A stretch of DNA of 55,763 bases from Granulicella sp. (lineage in GTDB: Bacteria; Acidobacteriota; Terriglobia; Terriglobales; Acidobacteriaceae): NCBI GenBank assembly GCA_003132145.1, contig PKWU01000002.1, positions 1-55,763 on the forward strand. Direction: 5' to 3'. The notes beneath the pieces are model-generated. The model saw only the letters and a list, made by a program, of their open reading frames with translations, was not told the origin of the DNA and did no database searches. This document shows positions 30,434-38,818 of the stretch, piece after piece (the first letter of the stretch is position 1; every line of letters begins with the position of its first letter). The position numbers and the translations under genes were made by a program.

Positions 30434-31176
30434 GTGTTGGTTGTTGGTTGGGGGATGTCGGAGTGAGGAGAAGCAGATCCCTCCGCTGCGCTACGGGATG
30501 ACAATGAATCCGCGCTGCGGGATGGCAACAAAGAAGAGTTGGGCGCGGAGGCGGGTTGTTCTTCGGGTACGGATTGGACGAGGTCTCGGAGGAGGTCGGC
30601 GAGGAAGCTGGGGCGGGCTTGGGGGAGTTCTGGCGGGTGGATTTCGGCGATGGGGGCGATGGGGCCGAGGTCTTCATCGAGGATGATGTCTTCGACGAAG
30701 TAGTTTGTATCGTTTGCGTTGGGGTCGGCGGAGACGGATTCGCGGCTGGAGGAGGAGCTGGATTCTCGGCTGTCGCGGCTGGGGGCGGATTCTCGGCTGT
30801 CGCTGCGGGCGGCGGGGCGAGGATCGCGCGGGAGGTTGCGGCTGGCGATGAGCAGTCCGAATAAGAGCTGGCTGGAGCGCTTTGGGTCGAGCTGGTTGGT
30901 GGCGATGCGTGCGAGGACCTGGGCGACGGCGAACTGGATGCCGGGGCGGTCGTCGATGGAGGGCAGCTCGAACTCGGCCTGGTTGGGGTGGACGCCGCGG
31001 TGTCGGGGTGCGGGTCGGCGGGTGGTGTGGTGGTGGTAGCAGAAGGGCTCGCCGCGCAGGGCGGGGGAGCCGCAGCGGCATCCCGAGGTATGGATGTGAC
31101 GGCACTGAAAGCGCTTCGGCGCGGGTTCGGCGGTTGGAGTTGGGTTGGCCGGTGCTGTTTCGGTTTCGTTCTTCAT
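30430..31176 (-). CDS. Hypothetical protein with N-terminal Cys/His motif and Ser/Arg repeats
   Basis: 248 residues. The N-terminal motif QCRHIHTSGCRCGSPALRG, then FCYHHH, holds C25, C33, C35 and C46 plus several His, so it may bind a metal. The segment IDDRPGIQFAVAQVLARIA, then LDPKRSSQLLFGLLIASRNL, is probably helical and conserved in acidobacterial paralogues I recognise only by this pattern. The middle has repeats of (S/D)SRES (125-150), and the C-terminal 60 residues are disordered and cross a dispersed DNA repeat. The ribosome site AGGAGAG supports ATG 31176. Function unknown. Confidence 0.65.
   Translation of the reverse strand: MKNETETAPANPTPTAEPAPKRFQCRHIHTSGCRCGSPALRGEPFCYHHHTTRRPAPRHRGVHPNQAEFELPSIDDRPGIQFAVAQVLARIATNQLDPKRSSQLLFGLLIASRNLPRDPRPAARSDSRESAPSRDSRESSSSSSRESVSADPNANDTNYFVEDIILDEDLGPIAPIAEIHPPELPQARPSFLADLLRDLVQSVPEEQPASAPNSSLLPSRSADSLSSRSAAEGSASPHSDIPQPTTNT
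30464..30535. repeat. Dispersed repeat within the 3' end of the Ser-rich gene
   Basis: CCGCTGCGCTACGGGATGACA and CCGCGCTGCGGGATGGCAAC are two units of the same family as at 3325-3550. They encode the last, probably nonfunctional residues of the gene 30430-31176. Confidence 0.6.
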
Positions 31177-31307
31177 TGTGGACTCTCCTGCCGCGCGGTG
31201 CTGCGCGGGAAAAAATAAAAAAAATTCAAGATCTTCATAAATAATGAGTTAGATCTGGATCAAATTTTCAAAATCTTGATTCCAGAGGGTTTAGATCTGT
31301 TGATCTT

Positions 31308-31490
31308 TGGAATCAATAGCTTGCTGGTTAAAAGCGAAGACCTGGCGATTGGCCGGGTCTGTTTGGTTTTGCTTACTGATTTAATTATACGCCGTGGAGG
31401 GAAACTACTATGCCAAGTATTTTAAAGATTTATGTTGTTTGGTTGGTGTAGATTAGGGGGATTTTTGGGCTTCGAGGGTCTTGACAACAG
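31308..31490 (+). repeat. Repeated leader module, copy 1 (hairpin plus short ORF)
   Basis: This stretch resembles 46302-46516. Shared parts, in order, are AATCAATxxCTTGCxGGTT, a GC-rich hairpin (31338-31360), TTAATTATACGC, TGGAGGGAAACTACTATGCC and TTCGAGGGTCTTGACA. The hairpin sequences differ, but both form an 8-bp stem, and the distance from the stem to the ATG is 49 bases here and 48 there. Upstream (31177-31307) is an AT-rich, gene-free stretch with several AGATCT words. Confidence 0.75.
31410..31451 (+). CDS. Short ORF of the repeated leader module (13 residues)
   Basis: MPSILKIYVVWLV, preceded by TGGAGGGAAACTACT, an excellent ribosome site. The partner ORF at 46435 shares the first residues MP-S/T-I and the same leader. 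The MPxI start resembles the N-terminus of DUF4160 proteins, so it may be a decayed gene start. A hydrophobic leader or toxin-like peptide is the alternative. I cannot decide. Confidence 0.35.
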   Translation: MPSILKIYVVWLV

Positions 31491-31539
31491 GAAACAGGGA
31501 ACAGCAAGAGCAAAGGCAAGGCCAATACTGAGATTCTGG

Positions 31540-31638
31540 CTGCGCCAGAATGACGACGCGTAGGGGGCTGCGCCAGAATGGCGACGCGTAGGGGGCTGCG
31601 CCAGAATGACGACTCTCGTGGTGGCTGGGTCAGAATGA
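31540..31638. repeat. 28-bp tandem repeats of the CAGAATGACGA family
   Basis: CTGCGCCAGAATGACGACGC plus GTAGGGGG is repeated almost exactly twice (31540-31567 and 31568-31595). A degenerate third and fourth unit follow, to 31638. The unit is the same palindrome-based repeat as at 3325-3550. The stretch 31491-31539 is its A-rich preface (CAGGAAACAGGGAACAGCAA). No gene lies between 31452 and 31665. Confidence 0.8.
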
Positions 31639-31665
31639 CAAACGTTGACGATTTCGTCCGTTTGT

Positions 31666-33843
31666 TTAGGGATTTCGGGTGAGGCGGAAGATGTGGGCGG
31701 TGGCGGTGGGGCTGAGGACGACGAAGTTGGAGCGGTCGTGCCACTGGTAGTGGATGCCGGTGAGGAGGTCCTCGACGTCGAAGGTCTCGTCGTGTGCGAT
31801 GCCGAGCTGCTTGAGGTCGAGGTCGATCCAGCCGGATTGTTCGTAGTGGGGATCGAGATTGACGACGACCAAGATGGTGTTGGCGCGCTCGGCGGGATCT
31901 CCTGGTACAGATGGCGCGGCGGGCGCAGCGGACGCATCGTTCCCATCGATTGCCGCCTTGCCGCTGACTATCTCTGAGGCTACGGGGTCCGAGGCGGCGG
32001 GGGCGGATTTGGAGTAGGCGATGAGCTGCGGGTTGTCGACGGGGTGGAAGTGGAGCGAGAGGTCGCTCTGCAGGGCGGGGTTGGTGCGGCGAATCTGGTT
32101 GAGGAGGGTGATGAGCGGGGCCAGCGAGTTGGGATCGCGGCGGTTCCAGCGGCGGATTTCGTACTTCTCGCTGTGCAGATACTCCTCGCTGCCGGGCTTG
32201 ATGGGGAGGTTCTCGCATAGCTCGAAGGCGGGGCCGTAGATGCCGTAGCTGGCGGCCAGCGTGGTGGCCAGGATGAGGCGCTGCTGGAAGGCGGCGCGGC
32301 CTCCGGTCTGGAGCGAGGCGTGCAGGATGTCTGGCGTGTTGGGCCAGAGGTTGGGGGTGAAGAAATCGCTGACGGGCGGCTTGGTGATCTCTTCGAAGTA
32401 GGCTTCAATTTCGGACTTTTCGGTGCGCCAGGTGAAGTAGGTGTAGGACTGGGTGAAGCCGCGCTTGGCCAGAGAGTACATAACGTGGGGGCGGGTGAAG
32501 GCCTCGGCGAGGAAGATCGCGTCGGGCGAGTCGCGGTGCAGGTCGTCGATGCACCACTGCCAGAAGTCGAGGGGCTTGGTGTGTGGGTTGTCGACGCGAA
32601 AGACGCGGACGCCGCGGTCGATCCAGAACTGGAAGACGGAGCGGAGCTCGTCCCAGAGGGCGCGCCAGTCGGAGGACTCGAAGTTGAGCGGGTAGATGTC
32701 CTGATACTTCTTGGGGGGATTTTCGGCGTACTGGATGGTGCCGTCGGGGCGATGCAGGAACCAGCCGGGATGCTGGGTGACCCAGGGGTGATCGGGCGAG
32801 CACTGGAAGGCGATGTCGAGGGCCAACTCCATGCCGTTGGCGTGAGTGGCGGCGAGGAGGCGGTCGAAGCCGGCGAAGGTGCCCAGCGCAGGATGGATGG
32901 ATTTGTGGCCGCCTTCGGCAGAGCCGATTGCCCAAGGGCTGCCCTCGGCGTCCGGGCCGGGGGTGGTGCTGTTGTTGGGGCCCTTGCGGAAGGCGCGGCC
33001 GATGGGATGGATGGGCGGGAGGTAGAGGATGTCGAATCCCATGGCGGCGATTTCGGGCAGGAGGAGTTCGACATCGGCGAAGGTGCCGTGGCGGGTTGGG
33101 TCGGGCTGGTTTTCTTTTGCCGCAGGCTGGTCTTCCTTCGCCGCAGGCGCTGTGGAGCGGGGAAAGAGCTCGTACCAACTGGAGAAGCGGGCGCGCTCGC
33201 GATCGACCCAGAGGCGGAGTTCTTTTTCGGCGAGGGAGGCGAGGCTGAGATCGGGATAGCGGGCGGCGAGGGCTTCGTCCTGGGGCGTGAGGGGGTACTG
33301 GTAGAGGGCGGAGTTCTTGCCGGCCAGAGTGCGCAGCGATGCGGCGATGGACTTGAGCTGTTTGGCGTCGGCGGCCTTCGATCCCTTGCTGCTGGCGCCG
33401 GCGCGGGATGCGGTCTGGTCGAAGAGGGATGCGCCGATGGTGAGCGCGAGGGGAATCTCTTGCGGCGGAAGGTCGCGGCGGGCGGGGTCGGGACTGGCGA
33501 GGTCGGGCTGGGCGGCGAGACGCTGACGGAGGTCGGCGCACCAGGTGTCGAAGTGATCGACCCAGGCCTGGATGGTGAAGAGCCAGGGGCCGATCCGGTC
33601 GACGGAGAAGGCGGCGGCCCAGAGGTCGTTGCCGAGCGCGGTCATGGGGGTGGAGAGCCAGTTGGGGTCGCTGTGGTACTTCGAGAGGAGGCGGGCGAGG
33701 ACGTGATCGTGGCCGTCGCAGAAGATGGCGGCGGAGACCTGGACGCTGTCGCCGAGGAAGCGGCGGGCAGGGGCGAGGCCGCACGCGACCTGGGGCTGGA
33801 TGTCTTCGATGACGACTCGTCTACGTCCTTCGGCAGGTTTCAT
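31666..33843 (-). CDS. glgE: GlgE: alpha-1,4-glucan:maltose-1-phosphate maltosyltransferase
   Basis: 725 residues from ATG 33843. GH13_3 enzyme that elongates alpha-glucan from maltose-1-phosphate. After an N-terminal beta domain (VVIEDIQPQVACG, then DLWAAAFSVDRIGPWLFTIQ) comes the catalytic barrel with FDILYLPPIHPIGRAFRKG. The nucleophile is about D417 in GVRVFRVDNPHTKPLDFWQ, and the acid is in IFLAEAFTRPHVMYSLAKRG (about E445). An insert with AAKEDQPAAKENQPDPTR lies before the barrel. The C-terminal domain carries an Ala/Pro-rich insertion (SAPAASDPVASEI). The usual partners treS, pep2/mak and glgB are not next to it. The frame is open upstream to 34149, but that part is not protein-like. 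Confidence 0.95.
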   Translation of the reverse strand: MKPAEGRRRVVIEDIQPQVACGLAPARRFLGDSVQVSAAIFCDGHDHVLARLLSKYHSDPNWLSTPMTALGNDLWAAAFSVDRIGPWLFTIQAWVDHFDTWCADLRQRLAAQPDLASPDPARRDLPPQEIPLALTIGASLFDQTASRAGASSKGSKAADAKQLKSIAASLRTLAGKNSALYQYPLTPQDEALAARYPDLSLASLAEKELRLWVDRERARFSSWYELFPRSTAPAAKEDQPAAKENQPDPTRHGTFADVELLLPEIAAMGFDILYLPPIHPIGRAFRKGPNNSTTPGPDAEGSPWAIGSAEGGHKSIHPALGTFAGFDRLLAATHANGMELALDIAFQCSPDHPWVTQHPGWFLHRPDGTIQYAENPPKKYQDIYPLNFESSDWRALWDELRSVFQFWIDRGVRVFRVDNPHTKPLDFWQWCIDDLHRDSPDAIFLAEAFTRPHVMYSLAKRGFTQSYTYFTWRTEKSEIEAYFEEITKPPVSDFFTPNLWPNTPDILHASLQTGGRAAFQQRLILATTLAASYGIYGPAFELCENLPIKPGSEEYLHSEKYEIRRWNRRDPNSLAPLITLLNQIRRTNPALQSDLSLHFHPVDNPQLIAYSKSAPAASDPVASEIVSGKAAIDGNDASAAPAAPSVPGDPAERANTILVVVNLDPHYEQSGWIDLDLKQLGIAHDETFDVEDLLTGIHYQWHDRSNFVVLSPTATAHIFRLTRNP

Positions 33844-34169
33844 ATTGTTCCGTTCACCCGGGGGCTTTGCATCTTCAACCAATGGAGAGAAATCCTTTCG
33901 CCGATTGGGCCACTGACTGCATCTTACCGAAGAGTTGGCTGCAACCAACCGAAGAGTACTGCATTTTCGCCTTATGATCGTTTGAAAGAGTTCCGGAGTA
34001 AAGCGGGAATGTTGCGCTTTCACGAAACTTTTGCATGGCGGGGCCGTATCCTTAGGAGGGCGACATTTTGCCTGCCGGCGGAGCGCGTGTTCAGTACGCG
34101 TGGATCGGTGGTATTGACCGGGGGAGACGTCCCCGGAAACAGGTTCCAATAAGGATAATAAGGATACAG
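33844..34169. other. Divergent intergenic region between glgE and the DUF5666 gene
   Basis: 326 bases with no gene. It contains a direct repeat ACCGAAGAGT (two copies 24-26 bases apart, about 33925-33960). A GC-rich hairpin lies 34 bases before the downstream start (CCGGGG, GTCTC-like loop, CCCCGG, at 34118-34136). The translation site of the next gene is an AAGGATA doublet (AAGGATAATAAGGATACAG). Promoters for both directions must lie here, but I could not assign them. Confidence 0.5.
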
Positions 34170-35378
34170 ATGGCTACTCGGGACAACTCGGTTTTACTCA
34201 GGATTGTGTTCCGCCTCGGGATTGTTCTTTCCCTAGCGGGATTGGCGGGCTTTGCATTTGAGGCCCAGGCTCAGGCACCTGCGGCAACTGCGGCGGCGAC
34301 CACATCCGAGCGCGGGACGGTGAAGACGGTTGCCGGCAACAGCTTCACAATGGCGACCGATGCAGGGCAAACGGTTACAGTCAGCGTGGCCAGCGGTGCG
34401 AAGGTCCTGCAACTGGCCGTGGGCAGCACCGATCTGAAGACCGCGACGGTGATTCAGTTGACCGATATTGCCGTGGGAGACCACATTCTGGCGACCGGCA
34501 AGGAGGGCGATACGGCGGGGAGTTTCAACGCTCTGCGCGTCATCCTGATGAAGTCCAGCGCGATCGCGCAGATGCAGGCGGCGCAGCAGGCCGACTGGAA
34601 GGCGCGCGGAGTGGGCGGGATTGTGAGCACGGTGGATGCGGCGACGGGGACGATAACGCTGGAGGTGGGGGCCAAGAAGCTGGTGGTGCATACCGGCAGC
34701 AAGACGGAGTTCAAGCGATTCAGCGGCGATTCGGTGAAGTATGCGGACGCCAAGCCAGGGACGCTGGCGCAGATCCAGGCGAAGGACCAGTTGCAGGCGC
34801 GCGGGGCGAAGTCGGCGGATGGTTTGTCGATCGAGGCCGAGGAGGTGGTGAGCGGATCGTTCAAGAACCTGTCGGGGCTGATTACGAGCATTGAGCCGGG
34901 ATCGGGCATCGATATGGCGACAGGGAAGATTACCATCAAGGACCTGGCGAGCAAGAAGGCGATGACGGTCAATGTGACGGCGAAGTGCGACATCCGCGCT
35001 CTGCCGTTGATGATGGCGACACGCATAGCGGCGCAGACCAACGGCGGCGGGCGCGGTGGACGCGGCGCGCCGGCGGCGGCGTATGGCGCAGGCGGCGCTG
35101 CGGGGCAAGGGAATGCGGCTGGTGGTGCGCAGCGCGCCGCGGGAGCGGATCTGTCGCAGATGATGGAGCGATTGCCCATCGGCGCGCTGGCCGACCTGAA
35201 GACCGGTGATGCGGTGATGATTGTGGCAAGCGAGCCATCGCCGGGGTCGAGTACGGTGGACGCGATCACGCTACTTTCCGGGGTGGAACCGATTCTGACC
35301 GCGAACCCGAATGGCGGCATGGACCTGTCGATGAGCATGGGCAGCGGGGCGGCCGGCGGCGAGGGCGGCGGTGAATAA
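34170..35378 (+). CDS. Secreted DUF5666-type protein with Gly/Ala-rich tract
   Basis: 402 residues from ATG 34170. The signal peptide (RIVFRLGIVLSLAGLAGFAF) ends near AQAQA. The mature part is a row of small beta modules: RGTVKTVAGNSFTMATDAGQ, GIVSTVDAATGTITLEV and GLITSIEPGSGIDMATGKIT. These read as DUF5666 repeats, which look OB-like. A Gly/Ala-rich tract (GGGRGGRGAPAAAYGAGGAA and on, about 291-330) interrupts the last third. The stop is 46 bases before the start of the TonB-receptor-like gene, so the two form an operon. It is probably an envelope partner of that receptor; the role is inferred from position only. Confidence 0.7.
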   Translation: MATRDNSVLLRIVFRLGIVLSLAGLAGFAFEAQAQAPAATAAATTSERGTVKTVAGNSFTMATDAGQTVTVSVASGAKVLQLAVGSTDLKTATVIQLTDIAVGDHILATGKEGDTAGSFNALRVILMKSSAIAQMQAAQQADWKARGVGGIVSTVDAATGTITLEVGAKKLVVHTGSKTEFKRFSGDSVKYADAKPGTLAQIQAKDQLQARGAKSADGLSIEAEEVVSGSFKNLSGLITSIEPGSGIDMATGKITIKDLASKKAMTVNVTAKCDIRALPLMMATRIAAQTNGGGRGGRGAPAAAYGAGGAAGQGNAAGGAQRAAGADLSQMMERLPIGALADLKTGDAVMIVASEPSPGSSTVDAITLLSGVEPILTANPNGGMDLSMSMGSGAAGGEGGGE

Positions 35379-35424
35379 TTCTTTTCAACGTTTTTACAAA
35401 CGCAGTTATTTATCAGGAGTGAGG

Positions 35425-38400
35425 ATGTCACTACGATCGCGTCTACTGGCAATATTTCTGGTTGTTCCGGTTGCACTGGCCCCGTATAGGACGATGGCGC
35501 AGCAGCCTGCCCCGTCCACGACCACCGGCGTGACGACCACCGGCGCCACGGTGCATGGCATGGTGGTGGACCCGGACGACGCGTTGATTCCGGGGGCGAC
35601 GGTGACACTGACTCCGGCGTCGGGCAAGGCGCAGAGCACCGCGTCGAGGAGCGACGGGACGTACAGCTTCCGCGGCGTGGCGGCGGGGACTTATACGCTG
35701 AATGTGAAGGCGCCTGGCTTCGCCGACTATTCCAAGCCGGCGGTTACAGTGACGGCGGGAGTAAACCTGAATGTGGACGCCAGCATGGCGCTGGCGGAGC
35801 AGATGCAGCAGGTGAACGTGACCACGGACACGGTCTCGCTGAGCGTGGACCCGGACAGCAACGCCAGCTCGACGGTGATTACGGGAGCGGCCCTGGACTC
35901 GCTGTCGGACGATCCGGACGATCTGCTGAGCGAACTACAGGCGCTGGCTGGGCCGGCCGCGGGGCCGAACGGCGGGCAGATTTATATCGATGGGTTTACC
36001 GGCGGGCAGTTGCCACCGAAGTCGTCGATCCTGGCGATCCGCATCAACCAGAACCCGTTCTCGGCGCAGTACGACCAGGTTGGGTACGGGCGCATCGAGG
36101 TGCTGACCAAGCCGGGGACGAGCGCATTTCACGGCAACGCCACGGCCCAGTTCGGAGACAAATTTCTGAATACCTCGACGCCGTTTCTGGGCGTGGCCAA
36201 CCAACAGCCGGACTATCACACGCTGTTCTTCATGGGCAATGTGACGGGGCCGATCCGGAACGGGATGTCGTTCACGCTGTCGGGCTCGGACCGCGACATT
36301 AAGAACAACGCGATCATCAATCCTCCGGCCTTCTACAGTAACTCGGCGACCTCGGTGACGCTGTGCGCGCCGGGAGACCTAACCTGCACCAGCAATCCTT
36401 TCCCGACGACGGCGCGCGCTTTGTCCGAGCCGTCGTCGCGGTGGGACATCAGCCCGCGGGTGGACATGATGCTGGGCGCGAAGAACACGGCGACGGTGCG
36501 CTATCAGTATGAATCGGGGACCAACAGCGTCAATCCGGCGGTGAGCAGCGCGCTGCTGACGCCCTCCAGCGGCAGCAGCTCCGAATCGGAGATACAGATC
36601 AGCGATACGCAGTTGATCAGCAGCAAGGTGATCAACGAGACGCGCTTCGAATACTCTCACGACGTCTCGAACTCGACCACGCCGGGCACCAGTCCGGGGG
36701 TTAGCGTATCGGGCGGCTTCGGCGTGAGCAGCGGCGGCGTCAGCAACAATACCCAGGACCACATCGAGATACAGAACTACACCTCGATCCAGTTGATCAA
36801 GAACTTTGTGCGGTTGGGCGGGCGACTGCGGACTACGAGCGAGTCGGCCTACTCGAACAGCGGGGCGTATGGCTCGTTCAGCTATACCTACCTGCTGGAT
36901 CCATGCACGGATCCCAGCGTATCCAGCACTACAAAGACAACCTTGGGCTGTGCCTCCACTACAGTTCCCTGCTCCGGAGTCCTAACCACCACCCCTCCGG
37001 CTGCTCCATATGCACCTATCTCGTCGTACCAGTGCGGCGTCGTCAACTCATTCGGGTACAAGGACATTACGAATCCCACGATCAGCGCGCGGGAGACCGA
37101 CGTTGGGCTGTATGCCGAGGACGACTGGAAGGTGACGCCGAACCTGACGTGGAGTTACGGGATACGATACGAGGCGCAGAATATGATCGACAGCGCGCAC
37201 GACTTTGCGCCTCGCACGTCGATTGCATACGGGATTCCAAGAAAGAGCGGAAAGACGGTCACGGTTCTGCGCGGCGGCTTCGGCGTCTTCTACAACCGGT
37301 TTAGCCTGGGCAGCATCGAGTCGCAGATTGCGAACAATGGGACCAATTCAGCGAGCTATAACTACACCAATCCCAATTCGACGAGTTGCACTCCGAGTTA
37401 CTCTGGCGGGTTCTTCACGCCCACCAACAACACCAGTTGCGTAACTCCAGGCGTGAACCCTGCCACGTTCACGCCTACACTGAATGCCCCCAACCTGCGC
37501 AGCGCGTACACGATCGAGTCGGCGGGCACGGTGGAGCAGCAGGTGGGCAAGTATGCCAGCGTGACGCTGACGTACATGAATGCGCGGGGCTTCCACCAGT
37601 TCATGACGCGCGGCATTCCTGTGACCACGACTGCGAACGGCACAACCAGCGCAGCGATCGACAATATCAACCAGTCGGAGGGCGTCTTCCGGCAGAACCA
37701 GATCAACGCCAACATCAACGTGCGGACGCCGAAGGGAACCAATATCTTCGGATACTACTCGGCGAACTGGGCCAATTCCAACGACGCCAGCATCAGCGAT
37801 CCGTTCAGCTCATCGGTGGATTATGGGCGGGCGAGGTTCGCGGTACGCAGCCGGTTGTTTCTGGGCGGAAGCATTCCTCTTCCGTTGCAGATCTCAGCCA
37901 GCCCGATGCTCTCAGCGCAGTCGGGGAGCCCGTACAACATCACGACGGGAGTACCGGAGAACATAACGCTGGCGGGAGTTTCCACGCCCGTTACGCTCGG
38001 GGGAACCACGCGGCCGACCTGGGCGGGCAACGGGCCCATGCCTTCCTATGGGAGCTTCTCGCAATGCATCAATGCGGCAAACTTCAGCAACGCGACGCTG
38101 TATGTGCCGGGCGCGGTCAACAACCAGATTCCGCTTGACTTCTGCACCGGGCCGGCGAGCGTTTCGCTGAACCTGAGGGTGGCGAGGACCTTTGGCTTCG
38201 GGCCGAAGACAGCGGCTGCCCTCTCTGCCGCGGCGGCGAGGCAGGCTGCTGGTCAGGGCGGACCGGGCGGACCGGGCGGACCGGGTGGACGGGGTGGTCC
38301 TGGAGGGCCGGGTGGGCCGGGTGGTGGTGGCGGCTTTGGCGGTGGTGGTGGCGGACGTGGCGGTGGCGGTGGAGGCTTCGGTGGAGGTCGCGGCACCAAC

Positions 38401-38574
38401 ACCGGACGCAAGTACAACCTGACCATCGGCGCGCAGGCGTTCAACCTGTTCAACGAGGTCCCATACTCGAGTCCGATCGGCAGCTTGAACAACCCACAGT
38501 TCGGGCAGACGACGAGCATTACGGGCGGGAACAATGTGCGGCGGATTACGCTGCAGGCCAGCTTCAACTTCTAA
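35425..38574 (+). CDS. TonB-dependent receptor-like outer-membrane protein (carboxypeptidase-regulatory N-domain)
   Basis: 1049 residues from ATG 35425 with AGGAGTGAGG before it. The order is a signal peptide (to about 26), a carboxypeptidase regulatory-like domain (TVHGMVVDPDDALIPGATVT to KAPGFADYSKPAV), a plug-like region (LSDDPDDLLSELQALAGPAA, then YIDGFTGGQLPPKSSILAIR) and a long beta-barrel. The protein ends in RRITLQASFNF with a terminal Phe, the usual outer-membrane signal. This is the acidobacterial Oar-like receptor class, thought to take up oligosaccharides or other large nutrients. A Gly/Pro-rich insert lies at about 945-990, close to the last strands. The substrate is unknown. Confidence 0.88.
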   Translation: MSLRSRLLAIFLVVPVALAPYRTMAQQPAPSTTTGVTTTGATVHGMVVDPDDALIPGATVTLTPASGKAQSTASRSDGTYSFRGVAAGTYTLNVKAPGFADYSKPAVTVTAGVNLNVDASMALAEQMQQVNVTTDTVSLSVDPDSNASSTVITGAALDSLSDDPDDLLSELQALAGPAAGPNGGQIYIDGFTGGQLPPKSSILAIRINQNPFSAQYDQVGYGRIEVLTKPGTSAFHGNATAQFGDKFLNTSTPFLGVANQQPDYHTLFFMGNVTGPIRNGMSFTLSGSDRDIKNNAIINPPAFYSNSATSVTLCAPGDLTCTSNPFPTTARALSEPSSRWDISPRVDMMLGAKNTATVRYQYESGTNSVNPAVSSALLTPSSGSSSESEIQISDTQLISSKVINETRFEYSHDVSNSTTPGTSPGVSVSGGFGVSSGGVSNNTQDHIEIQNYTSIQLIKNFVRLGGRLRTTSESAYSNSGAYGSFSYTYLLDPCTDPSVSSTTKTTLGCASTTVPCSGVLTTTPPAAPYAPISSYQCGVVNSFGYKDITNPTISARETDVGLYAEDDWKVTPNLTWSYGIRYEAQNMIDSAHDFAPRTSIAYGIPRKSGKTVTVLRGGFGVFYNRFSLGSIESQIANNGTNSASYNYTNPNSTSCTPSYSGGFFTPTNNTSCVTPGVNPATFTPTLNAPNLRSAYTIESAGTVEQQVGKYASVTLTYMNARGFHQFMTRGIPVTTTANGTTSAAIDNINQSEGVFRQNQINANINVRTPKGTNIFGYYSANWANSNDASISDPFSSSVDYGRARFAVRSRLFLGGSIPLPLQISASPMLSAQSGSPYNITTGVPENITLAGVSTPVTLGGTTRPTWAGNGPMPSYGSFSQCINAANFSNATLYVPGAVNNQIPLDFCTGPASVSLNLRVARTFGFGPKTAAALSAAAARQAAGQGGPGGPGGPGGRGGPGGPGGPGGGGGFGGGGGGRGGGGGGFGGGRGTNTGRKYNLTIGAQAFNLFNEVPYSSPIGSLNNPQFGQTTSITGGNNVRRITLQASFNF
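38257..38394 (+). repeat. Gly-rich coding repeat in the TonB-receptor-like gene
   Basis: GGCGGACCG is repeated three times head to tail, then degenerate GGN triplets run for about 110 bases. They encode GGPGGPGGPGG and then a run of Gly with Arg and Phe. The insert falls between two barrel strands, probably in an extracellular loop or a periplasmic turn. Confidence 0.85.
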
Positions 38575-38594
38575 CTTGTAGAGAAACAAAACGG

Positions 38595-38624
38595 GCGCGG
38601 CCAGAATGCTGGCCGCGCTGTTTT
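38595..38624 (+). terminator. Terminator after the TonB-receptor-like gene
   Basis: A perfect 10-bp stem (GCGCGGCCAG, loop AATG, CTGGCCGCGC) followed by TGTTTT. It lies 20 bases after the stop. Confidence 0.85.
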
Positions 38625-38694
38625 GCGTTGGGGGAAACGGCGAGATTGTTGGGAGAAAGGTACGGACGGCTGGGTGGTTTCGGACGATTTTGGG

Positions 38695-38775
38695 GTTCCT
38701 TCGACCAGCTCAGGACAGGCTCTTCGACTGCGTGGCTCACGATGGTGCCGTGAGCCACTCCGCTCAGGATGACAG
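38695..38775. repeat. Dispersed repeat cluster (CTCAGGACAGG / CTCAGGATGACAG)
   Basis: CCTTCGACCAGCTCAGGACAGG, then GGCTCACGATGGTGCCGTGAGCC (a perfect hairpin arm pair GGCTCAC / GTGAGCC), then CCGCTCAGGATGACAG. This is the same family as the other intergenic repeats. No gene lies in 38625-38818. Confidence 0.7.
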
Positions 38776-38818
38776 ATTGAATGGTGGGATTGAAAAGAAC
38801 AAGCAGTGATTCCTGCTG

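Noticed and set aside
32320-34152. A 610-residue open frame antisense to glgE
   Set aside because: The reading is Gly/Val/Glu-rich low complexity opposite a gene with clear catalytic motifs.
34068-34169. N-terminal extension of the DUF5666 gene to 34068
   Set aside because: It would bury the signal peptide 34 residues inside and cross a hairpin, and the AAGGATA site precedes 34170.
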